Below are positions 47,445 through 59,800 of a DNA stretch of 64,000 nt, one piece after another. The stretch's first letter is position 1, and each line of letters starts with the position of its first letter. The translations under genes and the position numbers were made by a program. The stretch comes from Chlamydomonas sphaeroides. Lineage: Eukaryota; Chlorophyta; Chlorophyceae; Chlamydomonadales; Chlamydomonadaceae. The DNA lies in NCBI GenBank assembly GCA_001662425.1, contig BDDC01000198.1, positions 24,014 to 88,013 of the forward strand, read 5' to 3'. The notes beneath the pieces were generated by a model. That model was not told the DNA's origin and ran no database searches. It saw nothing but the letters and a program-made list of their open reading frames with translations.

Positions 47445-49949
47445 ATGCATCGCCATGCACACCCCCTCGAGGCGCCCGAGATGGGCGAGGCAGCGCACGC
47501 TCCCCGCAGTAGCCGCGGTGGATTCGGGAGTCAAGCGGTCACCAAGAAGCTGCAGCAACACGGCTTGCTGCTTGCTATGATGGTTGCGATGGTGGTCATG
47601 TTCTTCGGTCAGTCGGTGTTGCCTCGATTCAACTGAAGCCATGCAACGGCCTGTTGCCAACAAATCGCATACCCTCACGCACCCTTACTTACAGTCGCAA
47701 GGAGCTTGCGAGGTATTGTGCGCAAGCACGCTGAGCGACACTTGCCCGAGGATGTTATGAACCTGGCGACCTGTGGCGAGCGCCTCACGGCCTTGGGGCT
47801 TGACCTGGGTGCGGCTGGGTGCGAAGGGAGAAGGCCGCCATCCGCAGGGAGCGTGACTTTGTTGGGGGGAGTCCAGGCGGGGCGTGGGGAACGAAGCCCG
47901 GGAAGGGCTTGGGGCCATGGGGTGGGCACGACCGCAGACTGGGGCTGCTTGACTTTGGCCCGGTTGGGTGCCTCAAAGGGGGAGAGGCCAACCACAGGAA
48001 GGCCACCTGCAAGCGTGGCGCGAGGCGTGGGAGAAGCGGTATGGAACTGCGCTCCGCCTCAGCGCGTTGTTCTTGACTGACCGCGCTGATTGCCTGCGCC
48101 CTGCAACCCCAGGAGACACAGGCAGCATGCGCCTGTCGGTCACCAAGTATGCTCTGGATCGCAAGCGTGTGTACGACGGAATGGGCTCGGGCGTGCGCTC
48201 AAAGGGCCTCAGCCTGGGCGGCGTAGTAACACAGGGACTCAAGCAGGCCGACCTGTACCGCATCTACGACGACGACCGCTCCAATCGGATGCTCATCACC
48301 CCGATCCTGCACCCCCTCGAGGTGCGGGAGTTCACCACTAGCCATCGGCGCTGGGCCGAACGTCAGTCCGGCAGTCCGGCTGCAGCCCGGCTAGCTTCTG
48401 GCGTTGTACAGCAGTGCCGTGACAGTCCATGCCGTGCCGGACGTGCAGGTGCCCGTACGCGCCATGATCATGCCGCTCCGCGACCACGTGGTAGCCGGCA
48501 AGATCCGTGACGCGGTACGGCAGCTGCTTATGCCAGTGCTGCCCGAGGGCAGCATCTGGCTGCAGGACGCGGGGCTGTACCACGCCACGCTCTATCACGC
48601 CTCTTCGCACGTGGTGCGTTACATCGTGGCGCTCTGTGGGAGCTATACAGCCCATCAAGGGGCCAAATGAGCTTGTTGTAGAGCCCTCCGTGCTTGGCCG
48701 CTTGGCTGCGTCAGGGCTGAAGCTTGCGTGCCGCGCCGCGTTGCGGAATGGAAAGCACCAGTACGCGCGACCACGCCCGATCCACATGCCCGTTTCTGAC
48801 CCACATGGACTTGGCCCCGCAGAAGCCGGTGCACGCCAGCGCGGCGGTGATCCGCGAGGAGGAGACCGCCATCAAGGGCGTGTGCAGCCGCACCTGCCCC
48901 ATCAACGCTGTGCTCGACCGGGTGGTGGTGACACCCACGGGTGCGTCAAGCAGCTTTGGGCAGAACAGGGCGCTTGTCTTGGGCTGTAGCGGCGGCGGCT
49001 GGTGGCGGCTGTGCCGCTCTGAGCCCTGAGCGGGCGGCGAGGCACACGCAGACTCAGGGCAGCCGTCTGCTGCCTGCTGCTGGTTGAGGTTGACCTGCCG
49101 CCGCAGCGCCTTACCCTGAGCGTGTTTTGTCGATGGCGTGCCCGCCCGGCAGGCGTGGTGGTGGCGTGCTGGCAGGTGCTGCCGGACGGGGGCGAGCCTG
49201 CGGCGCTGCGCGCGGCGCTGGGTGCGGCGCTGCCCAACGCGCCGCCGCGTGAGGCGCAGATGATCAAGGAGCCTGCCATGCTGCACACCACCATCGCCCG
49301 GCTGCTGCAGCCGCCGACAGCGGACGAGGCCAAGGCCGCGGCCAAGGTGGCCAAGGCGGCGCGGCGGGGCGGCGGTAGGGAGCTGCGGTCGGCCGCTGGC
49401 GGCAGCGGCCGCGCAGGCGGTGGCCACGGCGGCAAGCGGGTGGAGGGGAAGGCCGGCGCCAAGGCGGGGACGGGGTCGCGGCAGCGGCGCGGGCTCAAGG
49501 CCGCGGCAGAGGACGGCGGCTGGGAGGGCGAGGAGCTGCTCGTTGATGAGGTGGCGCTTGGGGAAGGCGGCTCGGATGCCTCGCACGCCAGCGATGGGGA
49601 CGGCGTGGCGGCGGGCGAGCAACTGGGCCTGGGCCAGCGGCGGCGACTCCTTGCGGACGAGGCCAGCGCGGACGGCGAGGAAGGCGGCAGCGGGGAGCAG
49701 ATCATGGAGACGACGGAGAGCCAGAGCGGCGGCTCGGCTGACATAGAGTCCATAGACGACGACCTTGTGGTGGCTGCCGTCGACAAGCTGAGCGCGACGC
49801 TGTGCGGGCTGAGAGCCCAGTTTGGGGAGGTGTGGTTTATCGAGGAGCAGGACCTGCTAGCGCTGGCGCTGAACGGACGGTACATCCGCCACCCCGCGCC
49901 GCTCAGTTGCCCGTCGGAGGGCGCCGGCGGCGCGGCTGCCGCGGCATGA
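47445..49949 (+). CDS. Membrane-anchored 2H-phosphoesterase-like protein (function unknown)
   Basis: Six in-phase exons give about 576 residues: 47445-47607, 47695-47808, 48002-48321, 48395-48613, 48823-48940, 49153-49949. Residues about 37-60 (LLLAMMVAMVVMFFG...) form one membrane helix near the N terminus. Two H-x-T motifs, HATLYH (His262) and HTTIARLL (His356), about 95 residues apart and each next to beta-type sequence, are the hallmark of the 2H/LigT fold, whose members act on cyclic phosphodiesters or RNA ends. The part between (AAVIREEETAIKGVC, then VVVACWQVLPDG) suits that fold. After the second motif a low-complexity insert (about 375-525, Gly/Arg- then acidic-rich) precedes a conserved end (KLSATLCGLRAQFGEVWFIE). 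The intron 48322-48394 is needed to join two frames and ends at a weak acceptor. A second ATG in frame (47481) also precedes the membrane helix. TGTAA lies at 49982-49986 and 50748-50752. Confidence 0.65.
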
Positions 49950-50801
49950 GCGGCCGGGCGCGCAAAAGACCACGCCCAATTTGTAAAACTCAGAAGCCCA
50001 GATCAGAGCAGCTAGGCTGCTTGGGTGACCAGGGGAGCGGCACCTGCCGGCGGTGTCAGAGGGCGACAGCTCGAACCCAGCGTCCGCGTCCTGTCTCTCG
50101 TCACATCCCTCTTGCTTCACACCTCTTCACATGGCTCACAGCCCTCAAAATGGCTCACACCCCTGGCTCACACGCAGTTGGGCTCACAGGCTCCTCACAG
50201 GCTCATAAGTCAATCCAACGCCAGGCCAGGCCAGCGCTCAGGTTACCCAGGGATGCTGCTGTGCCTCCAGCTATTCGGGGCTGAGCGCCCGGCCTGCTTC
50301 CGCCCTGGCGGCGGCGATGGGCCTGGCGGCGATGGGCCCGGCGGCGGAGGCGGAGGGGGTGGTAGCGGCCGCCGCAAGCGGCCGCGACACAGATAGAGCG
50401 AGCGGCAGCAGCGGCGACGTGCGTTGAGATGTGCAATCCTGCCGTTATAGGCAGTTCGGGCGGCAGAGTCCGGCCCGTGGGGTGAGGGCACGCAGGTTAG
50501 CGTGCCCGAGACCCCTCAAAAAGCCACAGCTACAATCGCATAATGACCGACGGTGTTCGTCTGGTCTGCGTGGCCTCTTTTGGGGGCAAGCCATGCACCC
50601 ATGCGCAGCTGGGCACGTTTAATTGGGGGTAGCCATTGCTGTTCTCGGTTCAGGACGATCTACCTTTCTCGACATGCGGAAGGTGCATGCGGAAGGTATG
50701 GTTGTAGATCATGTGTACGACACGGCACGAGCGGGCTGCCAGTAATGTGTAACATGTCGGCGCAGTCATGAGCACCGGCGGGCACGGCTCCGACAGCGGC
50801 C
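49950..50801. other. Intergenic region with tandem repeats
   Basis: Contains the GGCTCACA-type repeat (about 50129-50205) and a GGCGGCGATGGGCC repeat (about 50310-50350). TGTAA motifs belong to the upstream gene. No coding segment is supported. Confidence 0.6.
50129..50205 (+). repeat. GGCTCACA-type imperfect tandem repeat
   Basis: At least five copies of GGCTCACA or close variants at irregular spacing of 10-20 bases, in intergenic DNA. Confidence 0.7.
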
Positions 50802-53800
50802 ATGTTCACGAGCCTGCCCAGGCTGGGCTCACACCATACTGCTGCAAGCACTGCAACTGAATCGGGCCCTCGCAGCGTTGTGCAAGTTCGAACGAAGGCC
50901 GTTTTTGGATTGAATGATGACGAGTACAGCTATGTGCGCGTGGAGATATCCAACAAGGCAGCAAAGTGGGAGAGTTGGACGTATCACTCGCTGCAACGCA
51001 ACAACGTCTCCGCGATGGCAGCTTAATGACGCATCAAATTCCGTTCATGCAGGCTGGGAATGGGCAGTGCCATCTTCACGGTCTGCCCAGAGTCGACAAG
51101 CACCGAGTTCTGGGCAAGACTCCCCAGTCCCGGCGCAGGGGAGCTGATCGAGATAAGAGTGCGTACATTGTATACAGCTTTTGTTGGAACGGCGTGTTTG
51201 TGTTGGCAATTTCGCGCAATTCCGCGCATTTCCGCGCGAGCCCTCCGCCGTCCCTGACGCGAGGGGGCTGCGCTATGAAAGCACATACCTTTGGCATCAC
51301 GCAAATTCCATTCCCGGGCTCCCTTGACCGCCCACCCTTCCTTGACGGCACGCTGACCACCACCCTTACGCCCCTCGACCCGCCAGGTCATACCCACTGC
51401 GCCCTCTGGCAAACCACGATTCTTTTACCGGGCCCGCGCGCCAGACCTCTATGCGAGCTTTAGCCCAAAGGCTGCCGATGACGTGGAGCAGCAGCTCACG
51501 GGCTGGACCAGCCTCCTGCTGCCCCTGTGCTCACGCAACCCCTTCACGCACGCGGCCGGCTCGCACACGGCCGGCCAGCTGCAGGTGCGGCGCGCGCAGC
51601 CACTTCCCTGCAGCAGCCCCTGACGTCCTTTTTGCTGCCGCCTTAGGGCCTGCTCCCGGCTCCCGAGGCCCCTTCCCCCAGGAGCGCCGGCACCCTGCGC
51701 GGCTCGCCGCCCACGCCCATGCTCCTTGGCCCTGCTGCGGCAGGTCGACTATTGCGTGGTCACATTGGATGCGGAGGACGCCGTGCTGCCGGAGCTGCAG
51801 CTGCTTGACCCCCTGGCGCGGCCGCTGCACAGCTACGCCCACGGTGCGGCCGCGAGGCACCGGCGCCGGGACCAGCGGGCGGGCTGCGCAGGCCGAGCAG
51901 CCCTGGGCGCAGCGCTGCTGCGGCCGCAGCGCCGCCGCGCACCGTTGGGCAGCGTGGGGCCGCCGGACGGCACGCGCTGCAAAGCAGCAGCGTCAGGCGC
52001 TGGGCAGTGCGGCGCCCCGTCCAACCGCCCTCGGCAGGTGGCGGTCGGACTCTGGCGCAGGGCACCTGTGCCGGACCATGCCCGGCCGGCGGGGCCCACC
52101 CATGCGCCCCATCAGCCATGGCCCCACCCGCCGGCCGAGCCTAATCCCCGCGCAAAGGGCCCCGGGCTCTGGCTCGGTAGCAACGCGCGCGTATGTAACG
52201 ACGCGTCATCACAACCTCGAAACCCCTTTTCCGCACCGCAGGCGGCTTCATGGGCCTAGCGCTGTCGATGCTGGCGGACAAGGCTTGGGGCGACATCCTG
52301 CTGGAGTCCATGGGGGATGACAGCAGCGGCAAGACCAGGGTGCGCGCCCGGGTGGAGCCACCAGCTCACACCCGCTATGTGTCCCCCGCCCCAGGACCCA
52401 CCCGGCCGCGCTGCTACGGACATGGGCGCGGAGCGGCATCGGGCCGTGTGGGCGACGCTGCTGACGCCCCTCGCCGGTTGGGCCTGCGGCGCAGGTGCAC
52501 GACGTCATCGAGCAGCTGCGCAGCTCCAAGGGCACCGGCATGGACTGGGCGGTGAAGCGGGAGCTGCTGCCCATGATGCTGACCCTGGAGAACAGCCCCG
52601 TGCTGTGCGCTTACGGCCTCGTGCGGTGCGTGGCGTGCGTGCGGCGCGGCTGCGGCTGGGAGCCGCCGTGTGGGCTGCCGGCCCGCCTCCACTGAAAGAG
52701 AAGGCGGTGCATGCCGGTACCACCTGGGGAGCCTGAGCGCAACGCGTGCTGCCCGGCCCCGCCTTTTGCCCCTCTGCCCTGATCAGCTCCGGCTGCGCAA
52801 AGGCACCGCCCGAATGCGCCCGAGCAGCCCAGGCCACGGCCGGCCTCATGGCGGCGGGGCCCTACCTCTGGTGCGAGCGGGGCGAGCAATGAGGATGCAG
52901 TGCACGGGTCGGCAGGGCCGCCCGGCCGCCGGGCGTCTTGCACGTTTGCAAGCTGCTGCCAAGAGGCAGCCGTCGCTTCGTACCCATGGGCACGATTGCT
53001 CAGCAGGCCAGTGGCAAAGCACGCCGACCCACAACCCGTCGGCCCTTCCCGGCGCCGGCTCCGGCGCAGGCACGACTTCGGCAAGGAGGAAACATTCTCG
53101 GACAAGAAGCGAAACCTGATGCCGCGGCCGGACGACAAGCTGCGCGTGCCGTACATGCTGCGACCTTTCGACAAAGAGGGCCTGGCGGCGGCGGCGCGTA
53201 GCTCCTCTGCGCCCAACCAGCCGCCCAACCGCTACGGATACACGCCGCTGGTCGGTGATGCCTGCTCGTACGGGGCGGACGCGGGCAGGCAGGGGCGCCA
53301 AGGCGCCACGGGCTTCCTGTGTTGAGCGTGCAGCGGCCCTCTGGGTGCCACATACTGCCGGACGTGGGGCCGCTGTCCTGACGCCCCGCTGTGCTCCGCG
53401 CAGGGCCTGGAGTGGGACCTGTGGCTGTGCCCCGACAACCCGGCCAGTGAGTGCCTGGCTCCTCCGGGCGGCTGCGGCTGTGTGGGCTGCGTGTCGTGGA
53501 GACGTCCCCGGCGCGATACCCGCGGCCCCCGATTGCCCCCCGCAGCACAGCGACCTGCTCAGCACCCGCCCTTGCGCTGCCACGCTTGCGCTGCCGCCAG
53601 CTGCGCCGCCCACAGCCCCGCTTCAAACCACAGCACCGCCGACTCCAAGCCCGGCCGCCGTGCGGCACCGTGTCCCAAGCCCACCCTCCTCTCCCCCTCC
53701 TCCGCGGCGGCCATCCCATCCCGTCCTTCCCTCAGGCCTGGCGGGCGCAAACGTGGACCACGGCTCCCCGGGCGACCTGGTGCAGCAGGCGGTGGCCATG

Positions 53801-56800
53801 ATGCTGCGCTGCCAAGGCGTGGCCGAGCACATGGGCAGGAAGCACAACAAGAGCGCCGGCATCAGCCCGCTGCGGTGGCTGGAGGACTTGTAAGCGCCTC
53901 GCGTCGCGCTGGGTTTCAGGACGCAGGGGATCGGGGCTTGGCGCGGACCGGACCGGGGCCCGGCGGGGCGGCGGCGTAAGGATGGTGCTGTGAGGGTGTT
54001 GGACGCCCAGCTGCTGCGGGCGCGGCGTGCCGACGGCCAAACATCGTCCCTTCCCCCCGTCGCCGCTCGCAGCGCCACGGCGCTGAACAAGGGCGTCGGC
54101 CACAAGGACGCCAACGGCAAGCTGCTGCCGCTGCCGCTCTACGGCCCCGCGCCGGGCGCCGCCGGGTCCTTCAGCACGCCCTACGCGGACGGCTCGTCCT
54201 GCCCCAACGTACAGAAGTTCCTGCGGCTTAGCGTGGCGGGGCTGAAGTTTGCGGTGGGGCCGCAGAGCGGCGCGGAGCCAGTGGTCGCGGCGGCGGCCGC
54301 CTCCCGGCTGGCGGTGCGCATCTCCGTGACCGGCAACAGGTGCGCTGGCCGGCGCCGCGGGCGTGTGGACTGCGGCCGAGATGGGGCCGATGGACGGCCG
54401 GCCAAGCGGCAGCGCCAGTCGGAAAAGTGGAGCGGGTCTGCTGCGGCTTTGCCTGACTGCCTGGGTCGGGTGCCGGCGACCCAACGTGGGAGCCGCATGG
54501 TGCCTATGGGCACGTGGCAATGGCCGCTACCCCACGCCACGCGTAGCAGGCGGTCAACCTGGCGCACCATTACCTCGCCGCCCCGTGCCCATGTGCCGAC
54601 CCGGCGCGTGCGCTTGACCCTTGGTGCACCCCTGACGCGTGCCCCGTGCCGCAGCCACACGCACACGCCCGTGGTGCTGAGCAAGCTCGTGGCCGAGCCG
54701 GGGCCGGGCAACAGCAAGGCCTGGCTCGCGACGGAGGTCAACCCGGCCGCCGCATCCCTGTACCCGGTGGAGGCAGCCGACCTGGCTGGCACGCTGCTGC
54801 TGGTCGAGGTGCGGTTTCGCCCAACCATGGCCTGCCCTCTGCAGCAATTCGGGGGCGTGGGAAGCATGCGGAGTCAAGCCGCTAGGGGTGGGGCCTGCCG
54901 AGACTGCCCGTGGTGCCGGGCGCTCTCTAACGATAGCTGACGACGGCGAGCACGAGCGCAGGAGCGCATGCGGGCAGGGCGACGGCACCCGCCGCTGGGC
55001 TGACCCGACCACAGGCCCAGCGCCCCCGCCAGCATCACAGTCTTTCCTTGCATGCTGTCGCAGCCCCGCTCGCTGACTCGTGGCTCGGTCTCCGTCCCCG
55101 CCCACAGCTTTACGACACAAAGAAGCCCAAATACTCCCTCGCGCGCGCCGCGATGCCGATGGCCTCGCTGGCACGCCAGCCCGACGGCTGCCTGCATTTC
55201 ACCAGCGCCCTGCACCTGCGCAACGCAGCCTCGACCGCGGACGCAGCGGCCGCCGACGCCGCCAGCGTGCTGGGTGACTCGATGCTGGGACCCGCGCTCC
55301 GGCGGGCGCCGGGCACGTCCGAGACATCCCCGTCCTCCACGCCGCGCTCGCGTGGGCCCGGCGGCGGCAAGGCCGGGAAGCCGCCGCCCGTGCCCGCAGA
55401 GCTGGACGGAAATCCTCGCAAGCCTGAGTTGGCGGGTGGGGCAGGGAAGGGCGCGCCGGGCGGCCGCGGGCCGGTGGCGGAGGGCCTCGAGCGCCACTTC
55501 GAGCTGGCGGACGCGTCGGCGGCGTCCGGCTGGGCGCCGGGGCAGGAGGGGGCGGCGCCGCCGCGGCAGTCCATGGAGCGCAGGCGGCCAGCGGCGCGGA
55601 AGCTGCACGCAGACTGGGAGTGCTCGCTGCCCGGACCCGTGGCTGAGTCGGGCGGCACGGCCATGCCGGCGGACGGCGGCAGCCAGGCCGTCGCGCAGCC
55701 CGCGGTCGATGGCGCCCGAGCCGGCGACGGCAGCGGCGGGCGGGTGCCCCCCACGTGGCCCGCGGTGGTGGGCGCCGCCACGCGCGAGGCTGGGCTGGAC
55801 TCCCAGCCCAAGGACCTACGCAGCCTGGCGATGGCGGCAGCGGCGGAGCGGCGGCGCAACATGAGCATGATGAAGAACATGGGCTCGGGGCGCAGGCCCG
55901 CGCCCAAGGGCAGCGCCTCGGCGCGCCGGCCCTCGAGCGGGCCTGGCGGGGGCCTGCAGCTAGGGCTGGGGCTAGGGCTGGGGCTGGGGCTGGGGCTGCG
56001 GCCCGAGGAGAGCGACAGTGACGACGACGACGACGGGGGCGAGCAGCTGGACGAAAGCTCCGGCGACGAGGCAAATGAGGGCTTCGGCAGGGCCCCGTCG
56101 GTGAGCGCTCAGCCGGGATGCGGCGTCGGCGGTAGGCGCTGTCAGACGCTGCAGTGCTTGCGCGGGAGCATGGACACGGTCTGAAGGGCGCGGCTGCCCT
56201 GACCTGGCCTCGCAGGTGGATGTGAGCGCCGTGTCAGAGCTGGCGCGGCGGCTGGAGCAGCTGTTCGGCGCGAGCCCGGACGCGGCGGGCGCGGCGGCCA
56301 AGCGCGAGGCCATCATGGCCAAGCCGGATCAGTGCGTCGTGAGCGTGGAGCTCGTGTGGGAGACGTGGGACGTCATCCAGGTGTGCGCCTCGTGCTGCGG
56401 CTGCCTTGGCAGCTGCAGCCCACGGCAGCGGTCGCGATATGGAGCTCGGCGCTCCGCGGCAAGGCAGCGCAGCATGTGGTGCTGTCATCCGGGACACGGC
56501 ACACGGCAGCTTGCGTCTGCACCTGGATCTTCGGCCCGTGCGCTCGGCAGCCACCACATGGCCACCGCAAGTCGCCGCCGCGCCCCGGATGCATGCTGCC
56601 TCTGCCGCTTGGCCGCCCCTGCTGCGTCACCGCCCACGCCCAAGCGCTCGCCGGCCCCACAGGCGGCACGGCGGCTGGCTTGGGGGGACTCACCCACCGC
56701 CTGCTCCCGCTGAACCTCCCACAACAGGCTGCACAGCGGCTGCACAACATCCCGGCCGAGGTGGCGCAGAGCTACACCGCTATGCTGGCTTCACCCGGCG

Positions 56801-59800
56801 GGCTTTTCCTGGACGTCAAGAGCGGCTACAGCAAGGCCAAGCACCTGCGCGCCTTCGCCTCCACGCTGGAGGGCGTCGGCATCCACGTCAAGGTGCGGAC
56901 ACGCGGCGCGTGGCGGGCCTGGCCGGCACGCGCGGGGTAGCAACTAGCAACCCTGGCTGTCACGCATGGCCTGGCGACACATTGGTCGGGGCACAGCAGG
57001 CAGAGCGCTGGCCCACGCCCATGCGGTCTGCCAGCCTTACGCCGCTCCTGCCGGACGCGTTGCGCTCTGCCGCACCCTCGCCGCCTGTTGGCTGGCCGCC
57101 CCGCAGGCCATCTGCAGCTTCGTGGCGCGGCAGATGACGTTTGACTACGGCCCCGTGGGCGGCGGCATCGAGGCCCACCCCAGCTCGCGCGCGCTGCCGC
57201 TGGGCGAGCCGCTGCCGGCGGCCATCGTGGCAGCGGTCAACCTGGTGCCGGAGCTGCCCGGGCCCGCTCCGCCGCCGGTAAGACCCAGCGAGCACTCGAG
57301 GCGCTAGGCAGTTGGGCGCTCCCCGACCGTACAGCGGGCGCAGCGCAGGGCGGCGGCCTGCACCGCAGCGGCAGCTGCGCCGCGACGCGGCGTGCGGCGG
57401 CGCTTCCTCGTCGCCCTGGCCCCTGACGCGGCCCCGTGCCCCGCTGCTGCCCCGCGCCCGGCCCCTGCCGTCGGCCTCCGCAGTTTGACAGCGTGCTGTT
57501 CTTCCACGGCATCAACGGCCTGCAGCTGGCGTGCGAGGCGGGCCGCGTGCCGCCCGGCACCTGCGTGCTCTTCAACGGAGGTGCGCACCGCCATGCCCTC
57601 CATGCCACAACCGCCTCGCGCCCCGCCCCCCTTATCCGCTGCTCCTGGGCCGCGCTGCGCGGCGCGCCGCTGCACCCTGGCCGTCCGACCGCCACGCCGC
57701 CTACCTCCCCCGCGCCACGCACGCACTAGCACGCGGGCGGTCTATGCTCCGCAGCAATTGCGAAAGCGTCCGCGTAGGGCCGGTCTGGGCCACCAGGGTA
57801 GTAAAGTGCTGCGTGGAACAGCCTGCCGTTGTCTACGGCACGACTACGCAGTGGCTGCCTCGGAGCTCGCCGCGGTGCACGCCTCTCGATGACTTCTGGT
57901 AATTGTGCAGGACGCTTTCAGTTCTGGGCCGGGGCTTACGCTGGGAGGTTCACAACTCCTTCGTTACTCACATGGTACATCCCCCGCGTTCCACCCGTCC
58001 CCAACCCCGCAGCCTCGCTCCTGCACGAGGACCCCGGCGCCGCCATCGAGCCGCCCTCCTTCGAGGAGCTGCCCAACTCCGCAGCAGCCTCCGATGGCGC
58101 GCCCGGCGATGCCGGCGCCTCGGGCATCAAGCTGCCGTATCCGCAGACGCGCGAGCGAAAGGACTTGGTCCAAATGCGGCTGCTGCCTTGCTGCGGCACG
58201 GCGGCAATGTCCGCCGAGCAGAAGGAGCTGGAGATGCAGGCCATGACGGCGGCCGCGGAGCGCGCCGGCAAGCGGCAGGCGCGGGCGGGCGAGGAGGGCG
58301 TGGTCGTGCTGCCGGCGGAGGAGCTGCCGGCGCTGGTGGACAAGGAGGCGTGGCGGCGGTACTGCACGGTCATAACCATCTTCAAACTCTACGGTGGGTG
58401 TGCGGGCGGCGGCTGGGGCGGAGGAGCAAGCCGTGGGGCCGCAATGGCTGCAAGTCCGCATGCGGCGTGTGGCCGCGCAGCCCGGCGCTTGTCGCGCCGT
58501 GCGCCTGCCCTGCCGTTGCCTTGCTGATGGCGCCCTGCGCTGGCCCCCGCAGGTGGCATCTACGTGCAGGAGCCCGACTGCTGCCCCGCGGCGCTCAACG
58601 CGCTCATCCAGCTCACCAACAAGCACCCCGGCTACCTGCCGCTGGGTGAGCCATGACCGGCGCCGGGTGGTGAACTCTGGGGCGAAGGGACAGCGTGCTG
58701 GCGCGAGCCAGGTTCTGCAGGGCAGGCATGCGGCCGCACGACGGCCCCAACGGCTATTCTGCAGGGCAGCGGCTGTGAGGGTGCGGCTATGCTTCTTGCT
58801 TTTGGAACCCCACCGGATCCCTTGAGTCGTACGGAGCGCTGCGAGAGTCCGCCCCGCCGCTCGTGCTCCACGGCCCATTAGGAGTCGCCGAGCCGCCCGC
58901 TGCCGGCCACAGGCTGGCGTAAGGACGCCCTCGTCCCTCGAGAAGCATCACTGACAACACCCCGCTCCCTGCCGCCCGCCCCACGCCGCAGGCTTCGCGT
59001 ACGGGCACCTGGGCGACAAGGCCGTGGCGGCGGCGGGTCACGTAGGGCGCGGCCTGGCGGCGCAGCAGCTGATGGAGGAGCTGCAGAGCAGCGCCAAGCT
59101 CGGCCGGCGGGTGAGGGAGGGCAGGGAGGGAGGGGAGGGCACGCCGCCCTCGGCGCGCTGCAGCGCACGCGGCGGCCGGGTGCGCTGGCTGCACGCCGCA
59201 GGCAGCCCATGTGCTTGGCGCTGTGCGCGTCCTTGGGCTGCGCAGCCTTGGGCTTGCAGCGGCAGAGGGCGGCGCTGCTGCCTGTGCTGCGCGCCGTGCG
59301 TTCATAGTAATCAACATATACCCGACGCGCGACGCCCTGAGGAATTGGCTTGTTAGCCGTGCGTGTGGCTCGCGCCCGCTGAGCCCCGTCGTCGGGCCCC
59401 GCCTCCGATGGCCCCTGGCGCAGGTGGAGGAGTGGATCCAGGAGGGCGTGCACGTGGGCGCCAGCGACCAGGTCTACATGTCCTGGGGGCGGCGCCTGCT
59501 GACCAGCGGCAACCTGCTGGCAAGTACAGCCGCGGCACCCCGCTGCATCGTGCTCGCCATACCCGGCGCACCCCGTGCGAGGGCTTGCACTGCGAGCAGC
59601 GGCGCAAGGCACAGCGCTTACTGTCCCTACATGTCACCCCTCCACCACTACCCCTCCCCGGCGTTCCCGCAGCGCCTGTCCACGCAGTACCGGCTGCGGC
59701 GGCCATGTCGGCCGCACGCACCCTACCCACGCGCCCCTCCCTCTTCCTCCTCCCTCCCCCTCCTCCCCACCCCCGCAGTACCTGTCCATGCAGTTCCTGC

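Noticed and set aside
48322..48394. Frameshift in the 2H-like gene at about 48,400
   Set aside because: A 73-base intron with GT-AG ends and correct phase (0/0) joins HPLE to LLALYSS without any frameshift.
50129..50205. Possible CRISPR-like array from the GGCTCACA repeats
   Set aside because: Repeat units are short and irregular, the spacers are short and part of the repeat; a simple imperfect tandem repeat in a nuclear eukaryotic genome explains it.
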